DNA of 37,303 bases from Candidatus Poribacteria bacterium (GTDB lineage Bacteria; Poribacteria; WGA-4E; WGA-3G): positions 73,457-110,759 of the forward strand of contig JAAXGN010000101.1 in the NCBI GenBank assembly GCA_012267415.1, given 5' to 3'. Positions 25,217 to 33,597 of this stretch are shown here, piece after piece. The position numbers were made by a program, and so were the translations under genes. Within the stretch, counting starts at the first letter, position 1. Each line of letters opens with the position of its first letter. The notes beneath the pieces were generated by a model. It had not been told where the DNA came from. It saw only the letters and a list, made by a program, of their open reading frames with translations, and did not search any database.

Positions 25217-26305
25217 CTACTTCCCGTTCTTTGAAAAATCGATGTCTTCAAAGGACTCTGCGGCGAGAATTTGATCAAACAAGTCATCAAGATGGACAAG
25301 GTCATCTATACTGCTAATCTCATTGAGAATAGTGTCTGATATATCAGCAAACCGGTGCCGCACTAATTTTAAAACGACTGTCCGTTTCTCACTTATTCTA
25401 CCTTGCTCAAGTCCTTGCTCAAGTCCTTCATCTTTTCCTTGTTGAATAAGAGCTTCTATTCCAGTCATAATAATTCTTTCAACCTCCTCATCCTCTGTAT
25501 GTGTATTTATCATTTTCAGCAACTGAGGTTGCTCGTTTTTATCCCGTCTACACCGGACGATAAGTGACAGATACATCATCGCGTTTCGGTGCAATGTAGG
25601 GTTTTCCGTCTTTACTTTATCCAACTGCATGAGAGCAGTTTCCAATGCGCGTTGCATGACATCTTCATCATCCTGTTCTTTTTGCAATACGGTCATCAAC
25701 CAGGCAAAAGGGTGATCGGTGTGTGTCAACTCGTCAGTCTCAACCTGTTTCACTCCGATAAAAAGCGTCTCAAATGATGGCACATAAGGTGCTATCTGCT
25801 CTGATACATCCATCACTGCGTTGAGCGTTACCGGTGCATCCCATCGCCGCTCCCCAGTATAAAAGACGATAGGCAGGATTGGACGCAAACGTTGATGACT
25901 CGCCTGCACACCTGCGTTGGCTAATTGCTTCAACCGCGCATTCCATATTTGGCACATATAGGATAACAACCGATACCCCATCATGCGATCCACCGTGGAT
26001 TGATGCTCTAATAAAATGTATATCGTTAACCCATCTCCTTTAGATGTGTCTCGGTATGGCAGAGTGAACACTAAATCGGACACTGACTCCCGCAAAGTGT
26101 TGTCTATAATATTAGTGCTGACGACTTTTACACGATCAAAATCAAGATGTTGGACGATGTCTCCTTTGAGAATTAACACTAAGCCGCGTAAGAACTCTGG
26201 TATTTTGAATATCCATTTCGCAAGTTTATCGGGAAAATGACCAATGTCCGGATCCAGTATGTTCAGGATTTCTTGTACTTCGTTCATTTGTTGATCTGTT
26301 GACAT
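25217..26305 (-). CDS. Rpn family recombination-promoting nuclease/putative transposase
   Basis: A 362-residue protein of the Rpn (Transposase_31, PD-(D/E)XK) family, DNA endonucleases that can promote recombination. The nuclease core has SDLVFTLPYRD (Asp77) and IYILLEHQST (Glu100, Gln102), the family D...ExQ pattern. The C-terminal part has the variable coiled region IQQGKDEGLEQGLEQGRISEKR and a helical end SIDDLVHLDDLFDQILAAES, typical of long Rpn proteins. It is intact and on the same strand as hsdM, 55 bp after that gene's stop. A C-terminal-like stretch is found again, alone, at 30771-31091. Confidence 0.9.
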   Translation of the reverse strand: MSTDQQMNEVQEILNILDPDIGHFPDKLAKWIFKIPEFLRGLVLILKGDIVQHLDFDRVKVVSTNIIDNTLRESVSDLVFTLPYRDTSKGDGLTIYILLEHQSTVDRMMGYRLLSYMCQIWNARLKQLANAGVQASHQRLRPILPIVFYTGERRWDAPVTLNAVMDVSEQIAPYVPSFETLFIGVKQVETDELTHTDHPFAWLMTVLQKEQDDEDVMQRALETALMQLDKVKTENPTLHRNAMMYLSLIVRCRRDKNEQPQLLKMINTHTEDEEVERIIMTGIEALIQQGKDEGLEQGLEQGRISEKRTVVLKLVRHRFADISDTILNEISSIDDLVHLDDLFDQILAAESFEDIDFSKNGK

Positions 26306-26360
26306 TGTTCCTCCAAGAGATTTATAGAATAACAGATTCTAACGGGAATGTCAATTGTTT

Positions 26361-27986
26361 TTATCTACGATTTTCATTCAATCCAAGCTTCACCAACACG
26401 TCTTCCAATGCTTCATCCGCTTTTTCGCGGGCGATACGCGCTTCTGTCAAATCTGCCAAAATCTCATTCACTGGACGGTGTTCAATCTTGTCACCGACAT
26501 CTACAAACTGGGAGGGACTCAAGTTGTAATCCGTTTTCTGTGCATCTTCCAGTGTGATGACGTTACTCAATTTCTCGCGCGATTCCCATTTCTGATAAAC
26601 CTCTACTGCTGCATCAATCCCTTTGTCTGTGAGGATATTTTTCGGTTTTCCCTTCTCAAAATGCTGCGAGAGGTTGATAAGCAGTACCTGTTCTTTGCGT
26701 TCTTCCGGTTTGTTGCGGTTTAGCAGCAAAATAATGCCCGGTGCGCTTGTGTTGTAAAACAGATTTTCGGGTAGTAGGATCACACCTTCAATCAGGTCTT
26801 TTTCAACAAACTTTTTGCGAATATCGCGTTCTCGGTCGGTGTGTTTGCTACCGGAACCGCGGGAGACCGCGCCAGTGTCAAGGACAATCGCTGCGCGTCC
26901 GTTATCTTTCAGAGAAGCGAGCATGTGCTGTACCCATGCCCAATCTGCAGAGGAACTTGGCGGGGTGCCGTCCGAGAATCGATTCCAATTGTCGTTTTCG
27001 TAAAAGTCATCATCATATTCTTTCTGATTCCACATCGGATTGGCAATCACGCAGTCAAAACGTTGGAGTTTTGAATTGTCCGCGGTAAAACGGGGGTTGC
27101 GAAAGGTGTCGCCTATCTGAATATCTGCGCTGATAAAGTCGTGTAGAAACGCGTTCATTTTTGCCATTGCGTAGGTGGTAGGGGTTAATTCTTGTCCATA
27201 GATTCGGGGTGCTTGACTTTTTTCGTCCGGGTGCGTTTCATCAAATTGCAATCGTCCTTTGATAAGCAGTCCACCTGAACCGCACGCGGGATCGTAGATA
27301 GTTGAATAAGGTTCGGGGTTAAGCAGTTTTGCCATTAGCCATCCGACCTCTTTAGGTGTATAGAACTCACCCGCGCTCTGTCCCTGTCCTTCGGCAAACT
27401 TCCGCAATAGATACTCATAAGCACGACCAAGGATATCTGGCTCCGCATTTTCAAGTCCAAGCCGATGTTGACTGACGATCTCGATCAGTTTTTCGAGCCG
27501 TTCATCGTCAATAAGTCGTTGTCCACTTTGGGTTTCGCTGAAATCTTCTACATTGAGTACACCTTGTAACCGTGGATTTTTATTTGCGACCTGGCGCATC
27601 GCATCGGTAACAAATTGCCCCAACCGACCATCCGCGGGGTGGTTTCGGAGTGCTTCCCAACTATACTCCTGTGGAATATAGAAACGGACAATCGGGTTAC
27701 GTCCAGATTTAAGCGCGTCCTCATGGTCTGCTTCAACGATCTCTCGTGCCAATTTTTCGTCACCGTATTCCGTTTTCTGTTTTTCGAATTCGTCATTAAA
27801 TACATCGGAGAGGCGTTTATAGAAGATTAGCGGTAAGATGAAATCTTTGAATTTAGGTGCATCGGTTGCGCCGCGTATCACACAAGCAGCGTCCCATAGC
27901 CATGTTTCAAGTGTGGAAATATCTAAATGTTCATCGCTGTTGCCGTTGAATGAAAGCGCGGTTTGAGTGGTGTTATTATTCGGCAA
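26361..27986 (-). CDS. hsdM: Type I restriction-modification DNA methyltransferase subunit
   Basis: A 541-residue HsdM, the N6-adenine methyltransferase subunit. It has the N-terminal HsdM helical domain (ETWLWDAACVIRGATDAPKFKDFILPLIFYKRLSD), SAM motif I DPACGSGG at 232-239, and catalytic motif IV NPMW at 316-319 (commonly NPPF/Y). The translation begins at TTG 27986, with GAGGAG (about 27995-28000) ahead and no nearby ATG in frame. The length is normal and there is no frameshift. hsdS is not next to it: rpn, an hsdS relic and the AVAST-like gene intervene. No hsdR is in the window, so it may act as a solitary methylase or use an hsdR elsewhere. Confidence 0.92.
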   Translation of the reverse strand: MPNNNTTQTALSFNGNSDEHLDISTLETWLWDAACVIRGATDAPKFKDFILPLIFYKRLSDVFNDEFEKQKTEYGDEKLAREIVEADHEDALKSGRNPIVRFYIPQEYSWEALRNHPADGRLGQFVTDAMRQVANKNPRLQGVLNVEDFSETQSGQRLIDDERLEKLIEIVSQHRLGLENAEPDILGRAYEYLLRKFAEGQGQSAGEFYTPKEVGWLMAKLLNPEPYSTIYDPACGSGGLLIKGRLQFDETHPDEKSQAPRIYGQELTPTTYAMAKMNAFLHDFISADIQIGDTFRNPRFTADNSKLQRFDCVIANPMWNQKEYDDDFYENDNWNRFSDGTPPSSSADWAWVQHMLASLKDNGRAAIVLDTGAVSRGSGSKHTDRERDIRKKFVEKDLIEGVILLPENLFYNTSAPGIILLLNRNKPEERKEQVLLINLSQHFEKGKPKNILTDKGIDAAVEVYQKWESREKLSNVITLEDAQKTDYNLSPSQFVDVGDKIEHRPVNEILADLTEARIAREKADEALEDVLVKLGLNENRR

Positions 27987-27991
27987 ATTGC

Positions 27992-28269
27992 TTACTCCTC
28001 TGGTGATGTATTATCAGTTTCTATATTAACCGTATCAAGCAATAGTTTGGGAAGACTTCTTTTTTCAATTGGGGTTTTCATGTCAGCATTTGACGTAGAC
28101 CTATTATTGTATGCTTCGGTGTGTGCGACATAGTGGGAATAGGCGGTGTCTAAATTTTTTAAGAGCTGTTTCAGTAGTGCTTTTTTTTATCAATTTGGTG
28201 TTTTATGTCTGAACGACCTTGTGCAAGTGCCTCTCGGCTTTCATAGCTTATCGCTAATCTGGCTGCGGC
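27992..28269 (-). pseudogene. Downstream remainder of the interrupted gene at 28270
   Basis: Directly after the TAA at 28270-28272, the same frame continues with sensible protein (AAARLAISYESREALAQGRSDIKHQIDKK). At the A8 run (28181-28188) it shifts by one base into a frame that stays open for 62 codons (ALLKQLLKNLDTAYSHYVAHTEAY to TDNTSPEE) and stops at 27992, just before hsdM. With the upstream part, the ancestral protein was about 360 residues. Confidence 0.65.
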
Positions 28270-29073
28270 TTACCTTCCCCGATTATCTAACAATGGTAGA
28301 TATACAAGTGAAGCTCCATCGGTTACCCTTTTATATAATGAAAATCCTGCATCCTCCGCCAAGGAGAGTGCTGCTTTGCACATCCGTTGCTTATTTTTCT
28401 GCCATTCAACTTGTAATGTTGCAGACACTATCTCTAATGCAAATAAACTAAATCCATGATAACGGGTTACGTTATGCCAGAAAAGGTACTGCTGATATGC
28501 TTCAAGGACATAGAGCAAGGCATCGGAGCGTGAATGCTCAGGTGTTGTCGTGATTATCGGATCTATAGGTTTGTCCGTATATTTTGCTTGGTAGAAATCC
28601 ATGAGATGTCTTTCTGCCTGGTCAGCGGTGATACGTAGTGCTACTAAATCCTGCATGATTCTTTGAAAGGTTTCCTCTCTTGTGTAATGCCGATTAAAAC
28701 TTATGATAGACATTTTGAGGACTTCAGGTCGCTTATGTGGGTTGTTCGGAAATGAAATGTGTGTATCAAAATGTTCCTGTTCTTTTGCTGTCAATGGTCG
28801 TGTGTAGTAAAATGTCAAACCGCCGACACCTGTTATAGAGAATCCATCTGTATCTTCAATGATACCCGGACGCGTTGCTGTGACATCCTCTTCGGTCTTT
28901 CCCCTATATTCAGGTAAGAGATTCCTCATGTGTATTGGGTCTATGAACTCGTCACAGGTTTCCTCTCCTATGTCGGATGCTTTGCTACTAAAATAGAAGT
29001 ATATTCCGACAGTACTTAAAATGGATACGAATAAAAGAGATCCGATAATGATTCGAAAGTGTTTTTTTAGCAT
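28270..29073 (-). CDS. Membrane-anchored hypothetical protein, probably truncated
   Basis: 267 residues from ATG 29073, preceded by AGAGG. It has an N-terminal transmembrane helix (about 7-29, RIIIGSLLFVSILSTVGIYFYF) and a helical outer domain with no recognised motif. The TAA at 28270 is followed in the same frame by more coding-like sequence (see 27992-28269), so this is probably a nonsense-truncated product of a longer gene. Function unknown. It is the upstream neighbour of hsdM on the same strand. Confidence 0.65.
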   Translation of the reverse strand: MLKKHFRIIIGSLLFVSILSTVGIYFYFSSKASDIGEETCDEFIDPIHMRNLLPEYRGKTEEDVTATRPGIIEDTDGFSITGVGGLTFYYTRPLTAKEQEHFDTHISFPNNPHKRPEVLKMSIISFNRHYTREETFQRIMQDLVALRITADQAERHLMDFYQAKYTDKPIDPIITTTPEHSRSDALLYVLEAYQQYLFWHNVTRYHGFSLFALEIVSATLQVEWQKNKQRMCKAALSLAEDAGFSLYKRVTDGASLVYLPLLDNRGR

Positions 29074-29110
29074 GGCATAGACCTCTTTTTCTGATATTGT
29101 GGATTATCTA

Positions 29111-29240
29111 TCAGTCTGCTTCAGTTTTCAAAAACTTCTCAACATCCTCTGGGTTAACATCTAATAAACGGGCAAGCACTGTTTCACTTTTACTACGTTT
29201 GAACAGTGCTATCAAACTTTCCGCTGTTAATTGGGGTAAC
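29111..29240 (-). pseudogene. C-terminal gene remnant, unknown family
   Basis: Minus-strand frame LPQLTAESLIALFKRSKSE, then TVLARLLDVNPEDVEKFLKTEAD and TGA at 29111. Codon composition looks real but no start codon is available; TAG precedes the first codon. I interpret it as the 3' remnant of a decayed gene. Confidence 0.45.
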
Positions 29241-29574
29241 TACCTCAAATCTTGTGTAAAATTTTAGCATATCACAAGCAAAATCGCAACCCATTGCAAC
29301 CACAAACCGCAATACAACACATTTCTGATTTACCCCCAGTTTTTAGAGTTAATACCATTTCGAAAATATAATTTCTCAGAACGACAATTATCAACCCACA
29401 AGCACTGTCCAAATTATCAACAACACTGTTCATTTTTTGTCAATATCGGCTATATTTATGCCAGAATTACCGCTATTCCACACTATATACAGCCTCTACA
29501 ATTGGCATCACAATTGCTAACAACACCGTGACATTAAAACAACCAAACGAATCATGACACACACGCAAAACACC

Positions 29575-29603
29575 TTGAAAATAACTACGGAAAATGCTAC
29601 AAT
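29575..29603 (+). promoter_or_regulatory. Sigma-70-type promoter of the secreted propeller gene
   Basis: TTGAAA (29575-29580), a 17-bp spacer, TACAAT (29598-29603). It predicts a start near 29610 and a leader of about 70 nt. Confidence 0.6.
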
Positions 29604-29680
29604 CTATACTACAAGTTTTATTATGTATTTATACATTACTATTATGAAACCAAAATTGAAGGTAAAAGGATAAATAAGCA

Positions 29681-30640
29681 ATGAAAAAGTTAATGTGGGC
29701 AGCAATGCTGTTAATGGTATGTGTGGTTACGGGGCACGCAAAATATAATGGAGAATGTTGGGTTGTCAGTGGTGGCGATACTGTTTACAAATTACACGCA
29801 AACGGTGCAGCAGACCCCTCTGCTATACAAGATTTAACGAATGCCAGTGCTGTTGCAGTTAACCCGGTAAGTGGCATTGTATGGATAGCAGTTTCAGCCG
29901 GTCATACCGTTTTCAGATATGACCCTGCTGCCAACTCATTCACTAAAACACCCGATATTAAAGCACCGACAAGGATTTCGATAAACGCTGCAGATGGCAC
30001 AGCATGGATTGCTGGGCTTGATGGTGTCCGAAAAGTATCCGCAGATGGAAAATCAATACTCGCGCAAGTCATTCCTCCCGATGGACCTGCCAATGTTGAC
30101 ATAGGCAGGTTTGATGTCGCGGTTAATTCCAAAGATGGCAGCTGCTGGATCGCTGATGGCAAAGGTCCAATCGGACGATACGATGCAAACGGGAATCAAG
30201 TCGCAACCGCAGCCCCAATGCAAGAACCTAAAGGAGGCATGTCGGTAGATTATAAAAGTAACGTCTGGATTGCTGATACACAACATAACACCCTTGTCCG
30301 CATATCACCTGATGGAACTGAATTGGTAAAGATTGATGACATCCCAAGTCCTGTTTCCCCCAGTGTCAATCCGAAAGACGGCAGCGTTTGGGTCGCATCA
30401 AATAACAATATGTTGATTAATTTATCTCCAACCGGAACAAAAGTAAAAGAATTTTCAGCAGGTATGGCAATTGTCGCTGTCACCTATTCACCCGCGGACG
30501 GAGAAATATGGGTTGCAGATTTGCTTGGGCAATCCTTCCAAGGCGAAGTAAGTAAGTGGAAAGCAAACGGTCAGAAACGTTTCTTTAACAATGTACCACA
30601 ACCCTCAACCGTCTCCATTGGTTATTGGGAAAGTGAATGA
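29681..30640 (+). CDS. Secreted beta-propeller protein (NHL/SMP-30-like repeats)
   Basis: 319 residues. A signal peptide covers residues 1-20 (KKLMWAAMLLMVCVVTGHA). The mature part is a run of about six blades of 40-45 residues, each with a G(S/T)xW(I/V)A core and a following R(Y/I)SxxG segment: GIVWIAVSAGHTVFRYD, GTAWIAGLDGVRKVSADG, GSCWIADGKGPIGRYDANG, NVWIADTQHNTLVRISPDG, GSVWVASNNNMLINLSPTG and GEIWVADLLG. This is the pattern of NHL, SMP-30 or Vgb-like six-bladed propellers. No catalytic residues can be assigned, so a binding role is as likely as an enzymatic one. The promoter at 29575-29603 should drive it. Confidence 0.85.
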   Translation: MKKLMWAAMLLMVCVVTGHAKYNGECWVVSGGDTVYKLHANGAADPSAIQDLTNASAVAVNPVSGIVWIAVSAGHTVFRYDPAANSFTKTPDIKAPTRISINAADGTAWIAGLDGVRKVSADGKSILAQVIPPDGPANVDIGRFDVAVNSKDGSCWIADGKGPIGRYDANGNQVATAAPMQEPKGGMSVDYKSNVWIADTQHNTLVRISPDGTELVKIDDIPSPVSPSVNPKDGSVWVASNNNMLINLSPTGTKVKEFSAGMAIVAVTYSPADGEIWVADLLGQSFQGEVSKWKANGQKRFFNNVPQPSTVSIGYWESE

Positions 30641-30770
30641 TTTATCAATAGTGGTTGTTGAAAACCTGCAGACATGTTCGATTTCTTTGCCGCACATTGT
30701 TTTCCATTGAATGAAGTCATAAAAATATATAACTCTAAAGTTTACTGCCCAATATTCAATAAGGAGCAAA

Positions 30771-31091
30771 ATGGCAAGTTTTGACACTGCCTCTAAAAAA
30801 CAGACTATATCGGAGGAAACCATGCAACACCCACCCATTGTAGAATACGTAGCACCACAAGCTCACGAAAAAGGATTCCAAGAAGGCATTGAACAAGGCA
30901 TCCAAGAAGGCAAGCGCAAACACATCCTTGAGATTCTAACTCTTCAATTAGGAGATGACGCTGCACAGAACTTTAAGGCATCCATAGAGTCAATCGATGA
31001 CTTGCAGCGTCTTGAGGTGTTATTTCACGCTGCGCTCCGGGCAAAACACGAAGACGAATTCAGGCAAACTATAAATGAAACCCGTGAATAA
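30771..31091 (+). CDS. Small Rpn C-terminal-like protein
   Basis: 106 residues from ATG 30771, preceded by AAGGAG; an internal ATG at 30822 has an equally strong GGAGG, so a product of 89 residues is also possible. The sequence HEKGFQEGIEQGIQEGKRKHILEILTLQLGD followed by SIESIDDLQRLEVLFHAALRAK is like the variable coiled region plus helical end of long Rpn nucleases (compare 25217-26305). The nuclease domain is missing. It may be a stand-alone regulator, as reported for short forms of some Rpn proteins, or a remnant. Confidence 0.7.
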   Translation: MASFDTASKKQTISEETMQHPPIVEYVAPQAHEKGFQEGIEQGIQEGKRKHILEILTLQLGDDAAQNFKASIESIDDLQRLEVLFHAALRAKHEDEFRQTINETRE

Positions 31092-31186
31092 TACGCAATT
31101 TGTCCAACCAGGCACTTGTGCCTTACCCTGATGACTGGGCAATGTCCCGTTAATTCTAAACTTTACTATAATATGGGAGGTGTGCT

Positions 31187-33577
31187 ATGAAAAGATTATT
31201 CATTTTCACCATCGGAATTCTCACGATGATGTCCCTATTAAAATATGCTTACGCGCGACTCCCAGATTTTCAGGTTGACACCAAAAGCATTACCTTCTCA
31301 AACCCGACACCTGTTGAGGGGGAAGAGATAATGATTTGGGTTGAGGTAAAAAACCTCGGCACCAAATCGCCAACGATGAATGAAGATTTACTGGTAGACC
31401 TCTATGAAGGAAACCCAGGGACCAACCCACTTCAAATCTTGAGTAACGATGTTATTTTAGACCTGAAACCCGGTAAAACGGAACGCATATCAGCAAAGTG
31501 GCAACCACCCCCCGGCAAAACTGAAATTTATGCTGTCGTCAATCCCAAAGGTGATAAGCACATACACGAAGCAGACAACACGAATAACATCGCCCATGCA
31601 ACCGTTGTGGCTACAGCAAAATCCTTCCCCACAGTCACAAAACAACAGATACAGGCATCTATAGACAAAGGGGTCGCATGGATAGAATCACGGCAAGGAA
31701 AGAGCAGCCGCACCTGTCTGCAATGTGGCACAGAAAACCAGATCATTCTATCCTGTTTTATTTGTCAGGCAAGCCTAAAAGGTCTACCAGAAAACTTTGT
31801 CCCAGGCTCAGTTTGGAACTTCGGTGAAGACCGCATACAAGAAACCTCATTGGCACTACAAGCACTATTCGCAGCGGGCAGGAAACCGAATGACCTATCA
31901 GTTCAGAAGGGACTCACATTCCTTCTGGAGCAGGACTGGAACACGCTTGAGGTATACCAATATGCTGTTCTTATCCCTGTATTAGTCGCAACGCAAAACG
32001 AAAAATATAGAGGACGTGCGCAATTCGCTGTGAACCAATTAGTGGAGAAGCAACTCCCCGTAAAAGACAGCGAATATGCCGACCCAAGAGATGACGGTGG
32101 ATGGGGTTACGGATACACTGCTGACGGCGCACACATGAACATGGTCATCTATGCACTCTATGCCGCAAAACAGTGGGGACTGCACATACCACAAGATACA
32201 TGGACACGTGCCGAAAAATGGATTCGCGGAAACCAAAAAGACACTGGCGGGTGGGTCTATAATTTAGTGGACGATGGATCCCCTTGGGCAATCGGTGTCT
32301 ATGGCAGCATGACCGCTACAGGTCTATGGGCACTCCGAGCTTGTGGGGTTTCAGTTGAAGATACACAGATACAAAATGGCATAAACTGGCTTAGAAAACA
32401 TTGGACACTCACACGAAATCCAGGATCAAATTCATGGCTCTATTATTACCTGCTTTCACTACAACGTTTTAGTGACATCCCACCGAAGTTAGATACAATA
32501 GCGGGACATGACTGGTACGATGAAATTTCTCGAATGATGGTCGCGAATCAGCAATCCGATGGTAGATGGCACGGGGCGGAGAGTGACTTTCTCGCAACAT
32601 GTTTCGCTGTGATGACATTAAGCCGTGCACTCGTTGGCCCTACTGAACCTAATATCAGTGTTGCACCAAAAAGTTTGCGGTTTTCACCACCCGCACCACG
32701 CGTCGGGGAACCTGTAAAACTCAGCGCAACGCTTAGAAATAGCGGAACACCACTTGACAAAATGCTGAAAGTTAAATTCTTTGCTGATGACGTTGAACTG
32801 AAAACAACAGATGTCCTCTGGACAGCCAAACTCAACGAATCTGTCGTTACAATTGACTGGGTACCCCAACAGGAAGGGGAGACAGAGGTTACCGTACTTG
32901 TTGACTATGAAGACCTAAATAAAAACGATAACGCAGAAATGGTAACCATCAATATCCATCCGAAATCCACTGACCCAACAGATGCGAAATTAGCAAAACT
33001 CAAAAAAATCGGGGAGAATCTATATCAGTTGGGTAACGTCACCTTAAATACTGAGAAAAAAGAGATAACCATTCCCGGTGAAATCAACATTGCAACGGAC
33101 GATACAATCATAGAATTCCTTGCATGCGGAACACGCGGAAAGTCCCATGAAAGCATTATCATCCTTGACGCAGAAACGACTTATATCTTTATTGCACTCG
33201 GTATGTTGGATCTTGAACCCGGTAGAAATCTCTCTGTCGTTGGAGACCCTCACGACCCAAAAGGATCGCGCGTACAAGTATGGGTGGAATGGAACAAAGG
33301 AGACGAAGTTGTATCCTACACCGCACGAGAACTTGTTTGGAATGCCCTATCACAAAAACCTATGCAGAAAACACATTGGGTCTTCACAGGGGGACGAATT
33401 ATAAACAATCAGCTGACTTCCCAACTATTTCACAATATCATCGCTGTATACCGCGACCCTGACGCGTTGCTTAACAATCCTTTACCCGGCGGCACCGATG
33501 ACCGCACCTATCGTGTCAACACTGATGTCATTCCGCCAAAAGGCACAAAAATAAAACTGATCATACGACCAATGTAA
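31187..33577 (+). CDS. Exported CARDB / cyclase-toroid / CARDB / YdjY-like multidomain protein
   Basis: 796 residues. The signal peptide is about 1-23. The first CARDB-type adhesion domain is at about 25-142. An alpha/alpha toroid of the prenyltransferase/squalene-cyclase repeat type spans about 150-482 (GGWGYGYTADGAH, GGWVYNLVDDG, DGRWHGAESDFLATCF). It lacks the DxDD or DCTAE motifs of true terpene cyclases, so cyclase activity is unlikely. A four-cysteine cluster (Cys177, 180, 190, 193) interrupts the first toroid helix. A second CARDB domain is at about 488-595, and about 615-720 resembles the YdjY domain (GNVTLNTEKKEITIPGEIN, GKSHESIIIL). GGGAGG lies 6 nt before the ATG. The holA-like gene follows after 20 bp. 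Confidence 0.82.
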   Translation: MKRLFIFTIGILTMMSLLKYAYARLPDFQVDTKSITFSNPTPVEGEEIMIWVEVKNLGTKSPTMNEDLLVDLYEGNPGTNPLQILSNDVILDLKPGKTERISAKWQPPPGKTEIYAVVNPKGDKHIHEADNTNNIAHATVVATAKSFPTVTKQQIQASIDKGVAWIESRQGKSSRTCLQCGTENQIILSCFICQASLKGLPENFVPGSVWNFGEDRIQETSLALQALFAAGRKPNDLSVQKGLTFLLEQDWNTLEVYQYAVLIPVLVATQNEKYRGRAQFAVNQLVEKQLPVKDSEYADPRDDGGWGYGYTADGAHMNMVIYALYAAKQWGLHIPQDTWTRAEKWIRGNQKDTGGWVYNLVDDGSPWAIGVYGSMTATGLWALRACGVSVEDTQIQNGINWLRKHWTLTRNPGSNSWLYYYLLSLQRFSDIPPKLDTIAGHDWYDEISRMMVANQQSDGRWHGAESDFLATCFAVMTLSRALVGPTEPNISVAPKSLRFSPPAPRVGEPVKLSATLRNSGTPLDKMLKVKFFADDVELKTTDVLWTAKLNESVVTIDWVPQQEGETEVTVLVDYEDLNKNDNAEMVTINIHPKSTDPTDAKLAKLKKIGENLYQLGNVTLNTEKKEITIPGEINIATDDTIIEFLACGTRGKSHESIIILDAETTYIFIALGMLDLEPGRNLSVVGDPHDPKGSRVQVWVEWNKGDEVVSYTARELVWNALSQKPMQKTHWVFTGGRIINNQLTSQLFHNIIAVYRDPDALLNNPLPGGTDDRTYRVNTDVIPPKGTKIKLIIRPM

Positions 33578-33597
33578 AACATTGAACAGTTGTCCTC

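Larger units (their letters stand above)
29074..29680. other. Long intergenic region: gene remnant plus promoter region
   Basis: 607 bp. The left part (29111-29240, minus strand) holds about 40 codons of a gene end without a start (PQLTAESLIALFKRSKSETV to KFLKTEAD), blocked upstream by TAG. The remainder is AT-rich and contains the promoter at 29575-29603. No other gene is seen. Confidence 0.6.

Noticed and set aside
25066..25317. Plus-strand frame with repeated RQLHRW segments
   Set aside because: The frame is a by-product of a short DNA direct repeat and runs into the reverse of the Rpn gene; no ribosome binding site or family resemblance.
31167..31172. TATAAT just before the gene at 31187 as a promoter
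   Set aside because: Transcription would begin on top of the ribosome binding site at 31175-31180, leaving no usable leader.
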